From contig JBEVVG010000002.1 of the NCBI GenBank assembly GCA_040507225.1, positions 682,001 to 746,000 of the forward strand: a DNA stretch of 64,000 bases. Reading direction: 5' to 3'. This stretch comes from Thiodiazotropha sp040507225. GTDB taxonomy: Bacteria > Pseudomonadota > Gammaproteobacteria > Chromatiales > Chromatiaceae. How positions within the stretch are numbered: position 1 is the first letter of the stretch; each line of letters begins with the position of its first letter. Of the stretch, positions 1 to 8,620 are shown piece by piece. The position numbers were made by a program, and so were the translations under genes. Under the pieces are notes generated by a model. That model did no database searches. It saw only the letters and a program-made list of their open reading frames with translations, and was not told where the DNA came from.

Positions 1-470
1 ATGAGAGGGCCGAAACCGAGTCCCGGGGTGATCAGCACCAGGTAGCGGTTGCGATTCACCCAGCCGGTGTAGAACACGATGATCGCCACCCCCGCGAGGC
101 CGATCGGGGTCAGGCCCCAGTCGGTCAGCTGCACCAGGTAGAGGCCGCTTAGAATGGTGATCAGCAGGGAGAAGATGCCGAGCAACAGGGCCTGGATGGC
201 CAGTCGCGGTTGCATCACCAGGGTACCGCTGCCACCGCTGAACGGGGTCTTGTCGGTCTTGAAGTCGAGTCCGGACTGGAAGTCGGCGTATTCGTTGAGG
301 GCATTGACGCTGACATGGGCCATCAGTCCGCCCACCAGGATCACCGCAAAATGGGTCCAGTCAATAGGGATTCCGGTCAGCAGGGCGCTGGCCAGGCCGA
401 GGGAAACACAGATTGGGGTCAGGACCAGGAAATTCGGTCGGGCCACGCCGACCACGGGGAATACACTCAT
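1..470 (-). CDS. UbiA-family prenyltransferase (N-terminal part, runs off the window)
   Basis: This is the N-terminal 156 residues of an integral-membrane prenyltransferase of the UbiA superfamily, which transfers an isoprenoid chain to an aromatic acceptor (quinone or menaquinone type). The reading frame is open from the ATG at 470 to the window edge. An AGAGAGG ribosome site lies just upstream of the start. Near residue 60 the Asp-rich prenyl-diphosphate/Mg motif reads NEYADFQSGLD, the UbiA/MenA first motif with Asn-Glu in place of Asn-Asp. Hydrophobic helices flank it. The FSGGSGTL stretch that follows resembles MenA-like members more than 4-hydroxybenzoate UbiA, but the acceptor cannot be decided from half a protein. 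The C-terminus and second Asp motif are outside the window. Confidence 0.8.
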   Translation of the reverse strand, partial: MSVFPVVGVARPNFLVLTPICVSLGLASALLTGIPIDWTHFAVILVGGLMAHVSVNALNEYADFQSGLDFKTDKTPFSGGSGTLVMQPRLAIQALLLGIFSLLITILSGLYLVQLTDWGLTPIGLAGVAIIVFYTGWVNRNRYLVLITPGLGFGPL

Positions 471-694
471 CAGCCTCTCTTTGGGTTCCGGGCAGTCCGC
501 CAATGCGGAGGTGGGCCGGGTGCCCGTTTTTTTATTGATTAGCTCTACTATGGCATCCGCTGAGGGGTTTTGAAAGCCGGTTACGCCCAGTGATGCGGGG
601 GTTATTGGATCGACAGGCTTGATCCGCCCACGGCGGGTGGTCAGATCCGGACCGGCGTCTGCTGCGGCCGGCCCGGTTGTGAATGCGCGGTGTG

Positions 695-3028
695 TCAGCC
701 GCTGACCTTGAACTGCTTGACCAGCGCCTTGAGCTGATCGCCAAGGCGGGCCAGCATCTCGCTCGAAGCCATGGTCTGCTCCGCGCCGCTGGCGGTGCTC
801 TGTGCGACCTCATGGATGGTGGTCACGTTTCGGCTGATCTCCTCGGTGACCGAGGCCTGCTCTTCGGTGGCGCTGGCGATATGGGTACTCATGTCGAGCA
901 GTTCCTGAACCGATTGCTCTATTTCGCCAAACGCCCGCTCGGTCTGTTCCGTGAGGTCAACCGTGGTGCCCAGATCCTCGTTGTTCTCGTTGAGCATCCG
1001 GGTGGTCTGGGCGCTGCGTGACTGCAGGGTTTCGATGGTCTCGCGAATCTCCTCGGTGGACTGCTGGGTACGCTGTGCGAGGATCCGCACCTCGTCGGCA
1101 ACCACCGCGAAGCCGCGGCCCTGTTCGCCGGCACGGGCGGCCTCGATGGCGGCATTCAGGGCCAGCAGATTGGTCTGCTCGGCAATCCCCTGAATTACGT
1201 CCAGCACCGAGCCGACCTTGGTGCTGTCCGAATGCAGGGCGTGCACGATCTCCTTGGACTCATTCATGCGCTGGGACAGCAGCTGGATCGCAGAGGTGTT
1301 GCGTTCCAGGACCTCGCGTCCGGCATGCACCTGGCTGCCGGCATGGCGGGCGGCCTCCGCAGTGGCGTTGGTGTTCTGCGCCACGTCCTTCACCGTGGCG
1401 GACATCTCCTCGATGGCCGTAGCCACATGCTGGATCTCGCCCTGTTGCTGCTCCACACCCTGTCGGGTGTCCCGGGTGATGGTGGAGAGTTCTTCCGAAG
1501 CGACCGCCATCTCGTCAGTGGAGTGGCTGACTTCGAGCATAATCCCCTCGAGCTTGGTGACGAAGGTGTTGAACGCACCGCCCAACTGACCCAGTTCGTC
1601 GTTGCTCTTGTCATCCAGACGCACAGTCAGGTCACCGGAACCCGATGAGATATCGCGCATGGAGGCGAGAATACGCTCCAGGGGACGGCTCAGACCCAGG
1701 CTGAAGATCCAGCCCAGGGCACCGCTGACCAGCAGCAGCACCACGGCGATGCCGATCATCAGGTAGATCATGTCGTGGCGCAGTTCTGTCGCGGCTGCGT
1801 AGGCCTCCTCCTGGTCGATCTCCGCGAGAATCGCCCACTTCAGGCCGCCAATCTCGACCGGTTTGTAGGCGGAGAGCACCGGGATATTGCGGTAGTCGTT
1901 GAAAATGTCGAACCCGGTCGTGCCGCCAATGGCCCGCTGGGCCCCGGGCGAGTTCACCGACTGCAGACCAATGACGGTCTCCTTGGCGCGTATCGCGTCC
2001 AGGGTTGTGCCGGGCACGCCGGCCGCGCCAACGGCCTGGAAGAACCCCTCCGGGTCTTCGAGGAAGAACCGGCTCTGGCTGCGCATCTTCATATCGGAGC
2101 CGACGAGGTAGGTTTCGCCGCTTTCGCCGAGTCCCGATTCGCGCCACTGGCCGTTACCGGTCATGACCTGGTTGATGCGGTCAATGGGCAGTTGGAAGGC
2201 GATCACACCCAGCTGCTCACCCTGTTCGAAAACCGGTATCGCAATGAATGCGGCCGGATCGTTGTAGGACGGCAGGTAGGGTTCGAAATCGGTCATGAAC
2301 ACCGAGCCGTCATCCGCCAGGCCCATCGCGCCACGGTAGGCCTTGGCCAGTCCCGAATCGGCAAACGGGCCGGCTTTCAGGGAGGTGGCGTAATCGAGCT
2401 CCTTGAACACGGTGTACATCACATCGCCGGTGTCGGCGTCGATGAGGAAGATGTCGTAGTAACCGAAACGTTGCTGCAGTTCCCGGAAACCGGGGTGGAA
2501 CAGGGCATGGTCCCGGGCGTAGCTGCTGCCGTCCTGGGGGTCGATCAGTTTGTCTTTACTGCCCAGGGGGTTCGGATTGGAGCCGATATAGCGCTCCTGG
2601 AACAGGATGGCGTGGTCCGCCAGTTTCCCCAGCAGGGCATCGATCGAGGTGGTCTCGCCGTTGTTACGTTGGCTGAACTGGGTGAGGAAGTCGGATTTAT
2701 AGTAACCCTGCATGGTGGTGCGGGCTTGTGCCTCATTCACCGGGACTTCGTCTTTCAGGCTGTGGAAACTGCTGTGAAAACGGCGCAGTGCATCGATGGT
2801 CATGCGGTCCTTGGCGTAGGCCTGGGCCTGGGATCGCATGGCCTCGAAATAGTTGCTGATCTGCATGGCGCGGTCTTCCCGCAATGCGACCAGACGCGCC
2901 TTGGCCTGATCCTCGAGGGCGGCCTTCGCATGGTCGTCGGCATACCAGCCGATGAGTCCGCCAACCAGCAGGGCAGGAATCAGGGCGAGCAGGATACTGC
3001 CGGCCCGGAGTTTTGTTTTTATCAGCAT
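695..3028 (-). CDS. Methyl-accepting chemotaxis protein with large periplasmic sensor
   Basis: Transmembrane chemoreceptor of 777 residues. TM1 spans about residues 9-29, and a periplasmic dCache-like sensing region about 35-405. TM2 is at about 420-440, HAMP at about 445-497, and the long signalling coiled coil runs to the C-terminus. The conserved hairpin tip that binds CheA/CheW is intact (LLALNAAIEAARAGEQGRG, about 620-640). I take the ATG at 3028 because GAGG lies about 9 nt upstream and the TM begins soon after. An in-frame ATG at 3073 would add 15 unlikely residues. The ligand is unknown. No cognate che genes are nearby. The gene is the intact member of a duplicated pair: a shrunken relative lies at about 4675-5031 in the same orientation. 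Confidence 0.93.
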   Translation of the reverse strand: MLIKTKLRAGSILLALIPALLVGGLIGWYADDHAKAALEDQAKARLVALREDRAMQISNYFEAMRSQAQAYAKDRMTIDALRRFHSSFHSLKDEVPVNEAQARTTMQGYYKSDFLTQFSQRNNGETTSIDALLGKLADHAILFQERYIGSNPNPLGSKDKLIDPQDGSSYARDHALFHPGFRELQQRFGYYDIFLIDADTGDVMYTVFKELDYATSLKAGPFADSGLAKAYRGAMGLADDGSVFMTDFEPYLPSYNDPAAFIAIPVFEQGEQLGVIAFQLPIDRINQVMTGNGQWRESGLGESGETYLVGSDMKMRSQSRFFLEDPEGFFQAVGAAGVPGTTLDAIRAKETVIGLQSVNSPGAQRAIGGTTGFDIFNDYRNIPVLSAYKPVEIGGLKWAILAEIDQEEAYAAATELRHDMIYLMIGIAVVLLLVSGALGWIFSLGLSRPLERILASMRDISSGSGDLTVRLDDKSNDELGQLGGAFNTFVTKLEGIMLEVSHSTDEMAVASEELSTITRDTRQGVEQQQGEIQHVATAIEEMSATVKDVAQNTNATAEAARHAGSQVHAGREVLERNTSAIQLLSQRMNESKEIVHALHSDSTKVGSVLDVIQGIAEQTNLLALNAAIEAARAGEQGRGFAVVADEVRILAQRTQQSTEEIRETIETLQSRSAQTTRMLNENNEDLGTTVDLTEQTERAFGEIEQSVQELLDMSTHIASATEEQASVTEEISRNVTTIHEVAQSTASGAEQTMASSEMLARLGDQLKALVKQFKVSG

Positions 3029-3127
3029 CTGGGAACGCCTCGTTTTATTAGGGTGTTCCCTCAACCAATTCACTCATCCGTATGCACTTTATCGGCGAAC
3101 TGCGTCACAAGTTGAATGAATCCGATT

Positions 3128-3288
3128 CCTATTGGTTGGTTTTGTCGGCGTCTTGCTGCAGTTTCAGGCGCAACTACTCGATGACCGGAGGGAATTCAGG
3201 CAGGATGCCGCAGCCTGCTCCAACAGCATGCCGAGGCTGTCCAGGGAACGGGCTGCCTGGTGTTCACTGCCCCAATGCTCCGCTAAAA
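3128..3288 (-). pseudogene. Decayed 3' fragment of a second aroE copy
   Basis: This non-coding stretch aligns by eye with the 3' end of the intact aroE (about 5137-5310), in the same orientation. Shared blocks include AGCATGCCGAGGC, TCCAGGGA and CGGGCTGCCTGGTGTTCAC. It lacks about 22 bp present in aroE between two CCGCG repeats (5216-5220 and 5238-5242), which breaks the frame. Similarity continues across the sequence just upstream of the chemoreceptor start (GGGAACGCCTC, GTGTTCCCTC), as it does between aroE and the chemoreceptor remnant. The fragment is therefore part of a larger chemoreceptor-aroE duplication. It is unlikely to be expressed as protein. Confidence 0.8.
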
Positions 3289-3370
3289 CCCGACATTGGG
3301 AGATGCATGTAACCCTGTGAGGCTGAAGATCAATCAGTGTCATTCATTTCCATACAGTCGCCTGTACCGG

Positions 3371-4426
3371 TTAACAGCCTTCTTCCAGTACCACGTGGTT
3401 CTCATTTTCCGGCCGAGGCCAGACCATATTCCGGCCGTGCCGCTTGGACTCGTAGAGACACAGGTCAGCCTGACGCATCCAATCCTCCATGGTTTCGTCG
3501 AGACGGTATTCGGCCACTCCCATACTTAATGTGACACCGCCCCTCACTCCCGAAAAGGAAGACTCCACCTCGCTGCGCAACTGCTCGGCGAAAAACAGTG
3601 CCGATGCCATCGAGGTATTTCGAGCGAGTAAGGTGAACTCGTCCCCCCCTGAGCGGAAAACAAAATCCAGCTGCCTTTTGCGGCTATTTATCACTTCGAC
3701 CACGTCTACAAGGGTTTGGTCGCCCTCAGCGTGCCCATGGGAGTCATTTAGCGATTTGAAGTGATCCAGGTCCAACGCGATCTAGCACACTGGCCCGAAA
3801 CCTCGACGGGACTCCTCGATCGCATGAGCGAGAACGGTCACCATGTGGCGTCGGTTATAGGCGCCGGTCAGGGGGTCGGTGATCGCCATACCTGCGAGGT
3901 TGCGTTGCATACTGTAAAGCAGGCCAAGAACGAGATCACCCAACAGGCAGGTCATGAAATAGGTCACCAGGAAGCGAATCGCCATATTAGTCGGGATGAA
4001 CGCAATAGCCGCGCCTCCCCAGGCAAGCAAGGTGATGCCTATCAGGATCCTTGCCTCTCGGCGATCAGCGACGAACAAAATTGCGAAGGCGGCCGGGTAA
4101 CACCAGTACCCCATTTTCGGGCCCATCTCGGCAAATCCCAGAATTATGCCCAACACGATGAAGCCAAAGTAATAGCGAAACCTCACAACCAGCCCGCGGC
4201 CTCGCCGGATCATGATTGCATTCGCGAAAGCGATGATGGCGATTGCGAACGCGCACAGCGCGATGACAAGGTGATCAGAGTAAACCCCGTAGCCTACGAA
4301 CGGGAGCAAGAAGGGTGCAAAGACAAACCCTTGCGTCATGTAAACACGGTCACGGAATTGCTGAAGAACATCAGCATGGAATGCGGTAACCAGGGATCGC
4401 GAATTGTGTGAAGCCTTGGCAGTCAT
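3371..4426 (-). pseudogene. Membrane diguanylate cyclase (GGDEF) interrupted by an in-frame amber codon
   Basis: One reading frame encodes an N-terminal membrane module (about six hydrophobic segments) followed by a GGDEF domain, split by a single TAG at 3782-3784. Before the stop comes TDPLTGAYNRRHM, the usual start of a GGDEF domain. Right after it, in the same frame, come IALDLDHFKSLND and the active-site RSGGDEF. The catalytic motif is intact, so the only visible lesion is the stop, and one base change would restore a normal cyclase. Possible explanations are a recent nonsense mutation, a sequencing error, or readthrough. I use the ATG at 4426 (MTAKASHN), although an in-frame ATG exists at 4504; neither has a good ribosome site. 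The gene sits between the two decayed ends of a chemoreceptor-aroE duplication. Confidence 0.82.
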
Positions 4427-4674
4427 GACGCCGCTTTTGTATCCCCGCTGGCCTGCCTGCTTGAGTTCACACCATTCGTCTGTCCAATATGCCAGGCTGA
4501 CCATGCGGGCAAGAGCATTGACTCAAGCCCCTCTGCCAGGTAAGGACAGGACAAAACGTGACTTTCTTTGGGACGAGCGACCCGGTCGGATCGCGCTGGC
4601 ATCGTCGGCAATCCAACCGAGGAACCTAGCAGAAATGTTTTGATCGGTAATCGCCCACTAGGTTGACGCCATTG

Positions 4675-5031
4675 GGCCTTGGCCAGTCCCGAATCGGCAA
4701 ACGTGCTGGTTTTCAGGGAGGTGGTGTAATCGAACTCCTTCAACACGCTGTACATCAGTTCGCCGGTGTCGGCGTCGATGAGGATGCTGTCGTAGTCACC
4801 AATACGATGTAGCAGTTCCCTAAAACCGGGGTGGAACACGATGGCGTGGTCTGCCAGTTTCCCCAGCAGGGCATCAATGGTCATGAGGTCGTTGGCGTAG
4901 GCCGGGGCCTGATCCTCCAGGGCGGTCTTTGCATGGTCGAAGGCATACCAGCCGATGGGTCCGCCAACCAGCAGGGCAGGAATCAGGGCGAGCAGGATAC
5001 TGCCGGCCCGGAGTTTGGATTTGATGAGCAT
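4675..5031 (-). pseudogene. Internally deleted, truncated copy of the chemoreceptor
   Basis: The start (MLIKSKLRAGSILLALIPAL) is nearly identical to the intact chemoreceptor at 695-3028 but has lost three internal segments: 78, 153 and 102 bp relative to the parent. Each is bounded in the parent by a short direct repeat: GGCCTG at 2825 and 2903, GCATCGAT at 2637 and 2790, TGGAACAGG at 2496 and 2598. All three losses are multiples of three, so the frame stays open. Similarity stops near 4675 (FADSGLAKA). The frame then runs on in unrelated sequence to 4423, which would make 202 residues in all. HAMP and signalling domains are gone, so it cannot work as a receptor. TM1 and bits of the periplasmic domain remain. 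Confidence 0.85.
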
Positions 5032-5136
5032 TTTGGGAACGCCTCTTGATACCTGGTGTTCCCTCGACCATTTTTCGCTTCGGTCCCTACATAGATCTAT
5101 CGGCGAACGGGTTTACAAATTCAGTGAAACTAATTC

Positions 5137-5982
5137 TTATTTCTCTGTCTTGTCACTGCCCTGTAACAGTGCCAGCCGTAGCTGTTCGATCACCGGCGGG
5201 GTTTCCGGCAGGATGCCGCGCCACAGGCGAAAGGATTCCGCGGCCTGCTCCACCAGCATGCCGAGGCCGTCCAGGGATCGGGCTGCCTGGTGTTCACGCC
5301 CCCAGTGCTGAAAGGGGGTGGGGTCGGCGCTGTAGAGCATGTCGTAGCACCAGCCGCCTTTGGCGAGAATGGTTTCGGGCAGGGGAGGGGTTTCGCCCTG
5401 CAGACCTGCGGCGGTGCCATTGATGATCAGGTCAAACTGCATACCTTCCAGTTCATCGAGGCCGCACCCCGCCACCTGGCCATAGGCGGCCAGCCCGCTG
5501 GCCAGGGAGAAGGCTTTGCTGGCCGTGCGGTTGGCGATGATGATGCGTTTGGGGTGCTCGTCCAGCAGGGGCCGCATCACCCCGCGAACCGCGCCGCCGG
5601 CGCCGAGGATCAGCAGCCGCTTGTCGCGCAGCCGGAAACCCTGGTTGACGCTCAGGTCGCGCACCAGGCCGATGCCATCGGTGTTGTCGCCGCGTAAGCG
5701 CCCGTTGTCGAGGCGGATCAGGGTATTCACCGCCCCGGCGCTGTGAGCGCGGTCGCTGAGTTCATCGGCGAGTCTCCAGGCCTCTTCCTTGAAGGGCACG
5801 GTTACGTTGAGGCCCTGGCCTCCCTCGGCGAAGAACTGCCGCACATCCCGGGCGAAATGTTCCAGATCGCCGAGTATCCGCTGGTAGTCCACCGCCTCAC
5901 CGGTCTGACGGGCGAAAGCGCTGTGGATCTCCGGGGATTTGCTGTGGGCGATGGGGTTGCCGATGACTGCGTAGTTGTCCAT
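5137..5982 (-). CDS. aroE: Shikimate dehydrogenase (NADP+)
   Basis: Reduces 3-dehydroshikimate to shikimate with NADPH in the chorismate pathway; cytoplasmic. The 281-residue length is typical. The shikimate-binding N-terminus carries GNPIAHSKSP, the catalytic Lys lies in NVTVPFKEE (about residue 66) and the catalytic Asp in GDNTDG (about 103). The Rossmann NADP loop is ILGAGGAVRG (about 126-135) with the NADPH-selecting NRT motif after the next strand. The C-terminal QAAESFRLW helix is present. Its 3' end was once duplicated: a decayed copy lies at about 3128-3288. Confidence 0.96.
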   Translation of the reverse strand: MDNYAVIGNPIAHSKSPEIHSAFARQTGEAVDYQRILGDLEHFARDVRQFFAEGGQGLNVTVPFKEEAWRLADELSDRAHSAGAVNTLIRLDNGRLRGDNTDGIGLVRDLSVNQGFRLRDKRLLILGAGGAVRGVMRPLLDEHPKRIIIANRTASKAFSLASGLAAYGQVAGCGLDELEGMQFDLIINGTAAGLQGETPPLPETILAKGGWCYDMLYSADPTPFQHWGREHQAARSLDGLGMLVEQAAESFRLWRGILPETPPVIEQLRLALLQGSDKTEK

Positions 5983-6073
5983 TGAATTTTGAATTATTAA
6001 TGTTGAATCTTTAATTCGGAATACTACTTTAGTTGTTTACAACTATTTAGTAGCAGCCAGCCTTTGCTGATTG

Positions 6074-6364
6074 TTACAGGGTATCGCGCTCGAGCCATTT
6101 TCTTGCCCTATTGAATGCAGATCTACTGTCACGATAACGGGGCTCTTCCGCGATAGACTCTACCTCTGCATTTTCGCCATGCCAGAGTTCAAGGACATAA
6201 TCGGACAGGAGTTTACGTACCTGCAAGGTATGTGTGTTCTTTAGCCCAAGAGCAAAAATATACGGGCCGTTTTCATCTTCTCTCACACTTATATGAGTAC
6301 AGAGATGATTGACTTCATCTACAAATTTATTGAACTCTTCTTCTACGCTTTTCATATTTGCCAA
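6074..6364 (-). CDS. Small protein of unknown function
   Basis: A 96-residue soluble protein with no family I recognise. It is acidic in its first half, has no signal peptide or membrane segment, and contains a central beta-like stretch (GPYIFALGLK, then YVLELWHGENAEV) and a basic C-terminal helix. The base composition is visibly more AT-rich than the flanking aroE and hemB. Together with the repeats that follow upstream, this suggests it is a late arrival. No partner gene is adjacent, so no function is proposed. Confidence 0.55.
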   Translation of the reverse strand: MANMKSVEEEFNKFVDEVNHLCTHISVREDENGPYIFALGLKNTHTLQVRKLLSDYVLELWHGENAEVESIAEEPRYRDSRSAFNRARKWLERDTL

Positions 6365-6390
6365 TGGCGTGAATAGATAGTGCGGTTGCT

Positions 6391-6656
6391 AGTCTGCAAG
6401 CATCCAGTGATCCCTATGGTTTCGCCTCGTTCCCACGCTCTGCGTGGGAATGCAGACCTAGGCTAATGCAAACACATCGAACCGGGCAATACCTCGGCTT
6501 ACCGGTATGCGTACGATGCGCCGGGCCGCTTAAGCGTTTCGTCTTTGTGTTCCTTCGTGCTCTTTGTGTCCTTCGCGGTGTCATAGATCGGCGTGCGAAC
6601 AGGGGTTTGAATATGCTGCACAGTAATGAAAATCATAGCTTTTTCGCTATGCTCAT
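6391..6656. repeat. Intergenic direct repeat, copy 1 (contains a REP-like palindrome)
   Basis: This non-coding segment is repeated imperfectly at 7086-7270. Both copies start AGTCTGCAAGCATCC and continue through ATCCCTATGGTT, a CGTTCCCACGC palindrome, GGGCCGCT-AAGCGTTTCGT, CCTTCG runs, CAGGGGTTTG and AATCATAGCTTTT. Copy 1 is longer, with about 80 extra bases after the palindrome. No protein-coding signal is convincing. Its origin and function are unknown. Confidence 0.75.
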
Positions 6657-7085
6657 CGGCATTGGATCATCCTCTCCCTACCCGGGAACGCTGGTTCAGA
6701 AAGTCGCTCGTTTGGGTACAGCCCCCAGGTCGTGGATGGGAGGATCAAAGGGAGCAACGGATCTGATTGCTCTCAATCACTGTTCTCCTCATACCGGATA
6801 TCGCCGGTTTCGCCCTCCTGGGCGAGTCACTTTTCTTTTTCGCCAAAAGAAAAGTAACCAAAAGAAAGGGCGCCCGACTGTCCCGCCCCTTCGGGGACCG
6901 CTGCGATGCTCACAAAAACCGGCGGGGCTGGAACTCGCTGTGCTCAAACAGCCAGCCCCGCTGATCGGTTTTTGCTGCGCTTCTCGCTCGGGACAAACGG
7001 GAATCTCAAGAGGCGTAAGCCTCACCCGTGTAGCCCGGTTGTAGCGAAGCGGAAGCCGGGACCCGCAACGGATGTCGATTTTGCC
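6657..7085. repeat. Hairpin-rich intergenic segment between two direct repeats
   Basis: Non-coding. It contains CTTTTCTTTTTCGCC followed by AAAAGAAAAG (an inverted A/T-rich arm at about 6829-6856). A longer inverted pair also lies around AAAACCGGCGGGGCTGG (from about 6914) and CCAGCCCCGCTGATCGGTTTT (ending about 6974). The CGCCGGTTTCG...GACGAGTCAC or GGCGAGTCAC block near 6801-6830 reappears near 23154-23183 beside another palindrome. I see it as a mosaic of dispersed repeats. Open frames across it look accidental. Confidence 0.6.
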
Positions 7086-7270
7086 AGTCTGCAAGCATCC
7101 AAAGATCCCTATGGTTCGTTTCGTTCCCACGCGGAACTGGGAACGAGGCGTCGGGCCGCTCAAGCGTTTCGTTTCTATGATCCTTCGTGTCCTTCGTGGT
7201 GAGATAGACCCGCGTGCAAACAGGGGTTTGTAATACGCTGAACAGGGAATCAAATCATAGCTTTTCGAGC
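7086..7270. repeat. Intergenic direct repeat, copy 2
   Basis: Second, shorter copy of the segment at 6391-6656. Its palindrome is a variant, CGTTCCCACGCGG then AACTGGGAACGAGG at about 7122-7147. It still carries the GGCCGCTCAAGCGTTTCGT, CAGGGGTTTG and AATCATAGCTTTT blocks. The remaining gap to the hemB stop (7271-7385) shows nothing recognisable. Confidence 0.7.
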
Positions 7271-7385
7271 AAATGTGATGATCATGAAATCCACAAATCG
7301 CGCGTCATGCGGGCTCCTTGATCCAGAATTCACGGTTGATTTGACAACCGATTGTTGAAATTTCCCCGCGTAACCTCGATGTTGT

Positions 7386-8396
7386 TCAATCGTTCAGCCA
7401 CTGCGCCGCCTGCCTGGCGAAGTAGGTGAGGATGCCGTCGCAGCCTGCGCGCTTGATGCACAGCAGTGATTCCAGCACCACTGCCTTTTCATCCAGCCAG
7501 CCGTTCTGTGCGGCGGCCTTGAGCATGGCGTATTCGCCGCTGACCTGGTAGGCGAAGGTGGGGACCTGGAAGGTTTCTTTCACCCGGCGCACGATGTCCA
7601 GGTAGGGCATGCCCGGCTTGACCATCACCATGTCGGCGCCCTCCTGCAGGTCCAGGCCGACTTCGTGCAACGCCTCGTTGCTGTTGGCGGGGTCCATCTG
7701 GTAGCTGTATTTGTTGCCTCCGCCCAGATTGGCGGCGGAGCCCACCGCGTCACGAAACGGTCCGTAGAAGCTGGAGGCGTACTTGGCTGCGTAGGCGAGG
7801 ATCAGGGTATGGATATGTCCCTCCTGCTCGAGTGCCTCGCGGATTGCGCCGATTCGTCCGTCCATCATGTCCGAGGGGGCCACCACATCCGCTCCGGCCG
7901 CCGCGTGGGACAGGGCCTGGCGCACCAGCACCTCCTTGGTTTCATCGTTCAGCACATAGCCAGAGGCGTCGATCAGGCCGTCCTGGCCATGGGTGGTGAA
8001 GGGGTCGAGGGCTACATCGGTGATCACTCCCAACTCCGGAACCGCGTCCTTGAGCGCGCGTACCGCCCGCTGTGCCAAGCCGTCCGGGTTGTAGGCCTCA
8101 CAGGCGTCTTCGCTTTTCGCCGACAGGGGGGTCACGGGGAACAGGGCCATGGCGGGAATTCCAAGGCTGTGAGCCAGGCGGGCTTCCTCAACCAACAGAT
8201 CGATGCTGAGGCGTTCCACTCCCGGCATGGACGGGACGGCCTCCCGCTGTCCCTGACCCTCGAGGACGAACACCGGGTAGATGAAATCCGCCGGGGTGAC
8301 GAGGGTTTCCCTGACCAGGCGCCGGGAGAATTCATGACGCCGCAGGCGTCTCATGCGGGTGGCGGGAAATTCGGCGCGACGGTAGTGGCTGGACAT
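7386..8396 (-). CDS. hemB: Delta-aminolevulinic acid dehydratase (porphobilinogen synthase)
   Basis: Condenses two 5-aminolevulinate molecules to porphobilinogen in tetrapyrrole synthesis; cytoplasmic. The 336-residue length is standard. Both Schiff-base lysines are visible, in YAAKYASSFYGPFR (about 204) and MVMVKPGMPYLD (about 259). The metal loop reads DVALDPFTTHGQDG with no cysteines, which marks the Mg-type enzyme known from Pseudomonas rather than the Zn-type of E. coli. The C-terminal SGEYAML and SLLCIKRAGCDGILTYFA blocks are intact. It is transcribed divergently from the thioredoxin gene. Confidence 0.97.
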   Translation of the reverse strand: MSSHYRRAEFPATRMRRLRRHEFSRRLVRETLVTPADFIYPVFVLEGQGQREAVPSMPGVERLSIDLLVEEARLAHSLGIPAMALFPVTPLSAKSEDACEAYNPDGLAQRAVRALKDAVPELGVITDVALDPFTTHGQDGLIDASGYVLNDETKEVLVRQALSHAAAGADVVAPSDMMDGRIGAIREALEQEGHIHTLILAYAAKYASSFYGPFRDAVGSAANLGGGNKYSYQMDPANSNEALHEVGLDLQEGADMVMVKPGMPYLDIVRRVKETFQVPTFAYQVSGEYAMLKAAAQNGWLDEKAVVLESLLCIKRAGCDGILTYFARQAAQWLND

Positions 8397-8501
8397 GGGT
8401 TCCTCGACTGGACTGAAGTGTGGCTGATGCGCAATCCACTTGCCACGAATGACAAACGAATCAAGCCACGGATGTTAGGGCCTGTAATATGATATCAAAA
8501 G

Positions 8502-8527
8502 TCAGGGGCTGCACGCGCAGCCCCTGA
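8502..8527. promoter_or_regulatory. Perfect stem-loop between divergent hemB and thioredoxin
   Basis: Perfect inverted repeat TCAGGGGCTGC, loop ACGC, GCAGCCCCTGA. It lies in the divergent intergenic region, upstream of both genes. No T-run follows on either strand, so a simple terminator is unlikely. It could act in a 5' leader or as an operator. Function unknown. Confidence 0.5.
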
Positions 8528-8620
8528 GTTGTTGATACCGGTGGCCTGGTCAGTATCATACCCGCTCGGTTCCATTCATGTTCAGCCCGGTCGAAGTCGT
8601 TCCGGACAGAGGTGTCCTTC

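Noticed and set aside
487..540. Hairpin plus T-run (GGGCCGGGTGCCCG then TTTTTTT) on the plus strand
   Set aside because: The stem is short and no plus-strand gene precedes it. It lies upstream of a minus-strand gene, so terminator function is doubtful.
1775..3115. Plus-strand open frame (446 codons) over the chemoreceptor
   Set aside because: It is antisense to a fully recognisable chemoreceptor and has no domain or start signal.
6466..7253. Open frames on both strands in the repeat array
   Set aside because: They run through palindromes and repeats, disagree between repeat copies, and have no ribosome sites.
6391..7270. CRISPR-like array
   Set aside because: The repeats are long, few and irregular, with no regular spacers and no cas genes nearby.
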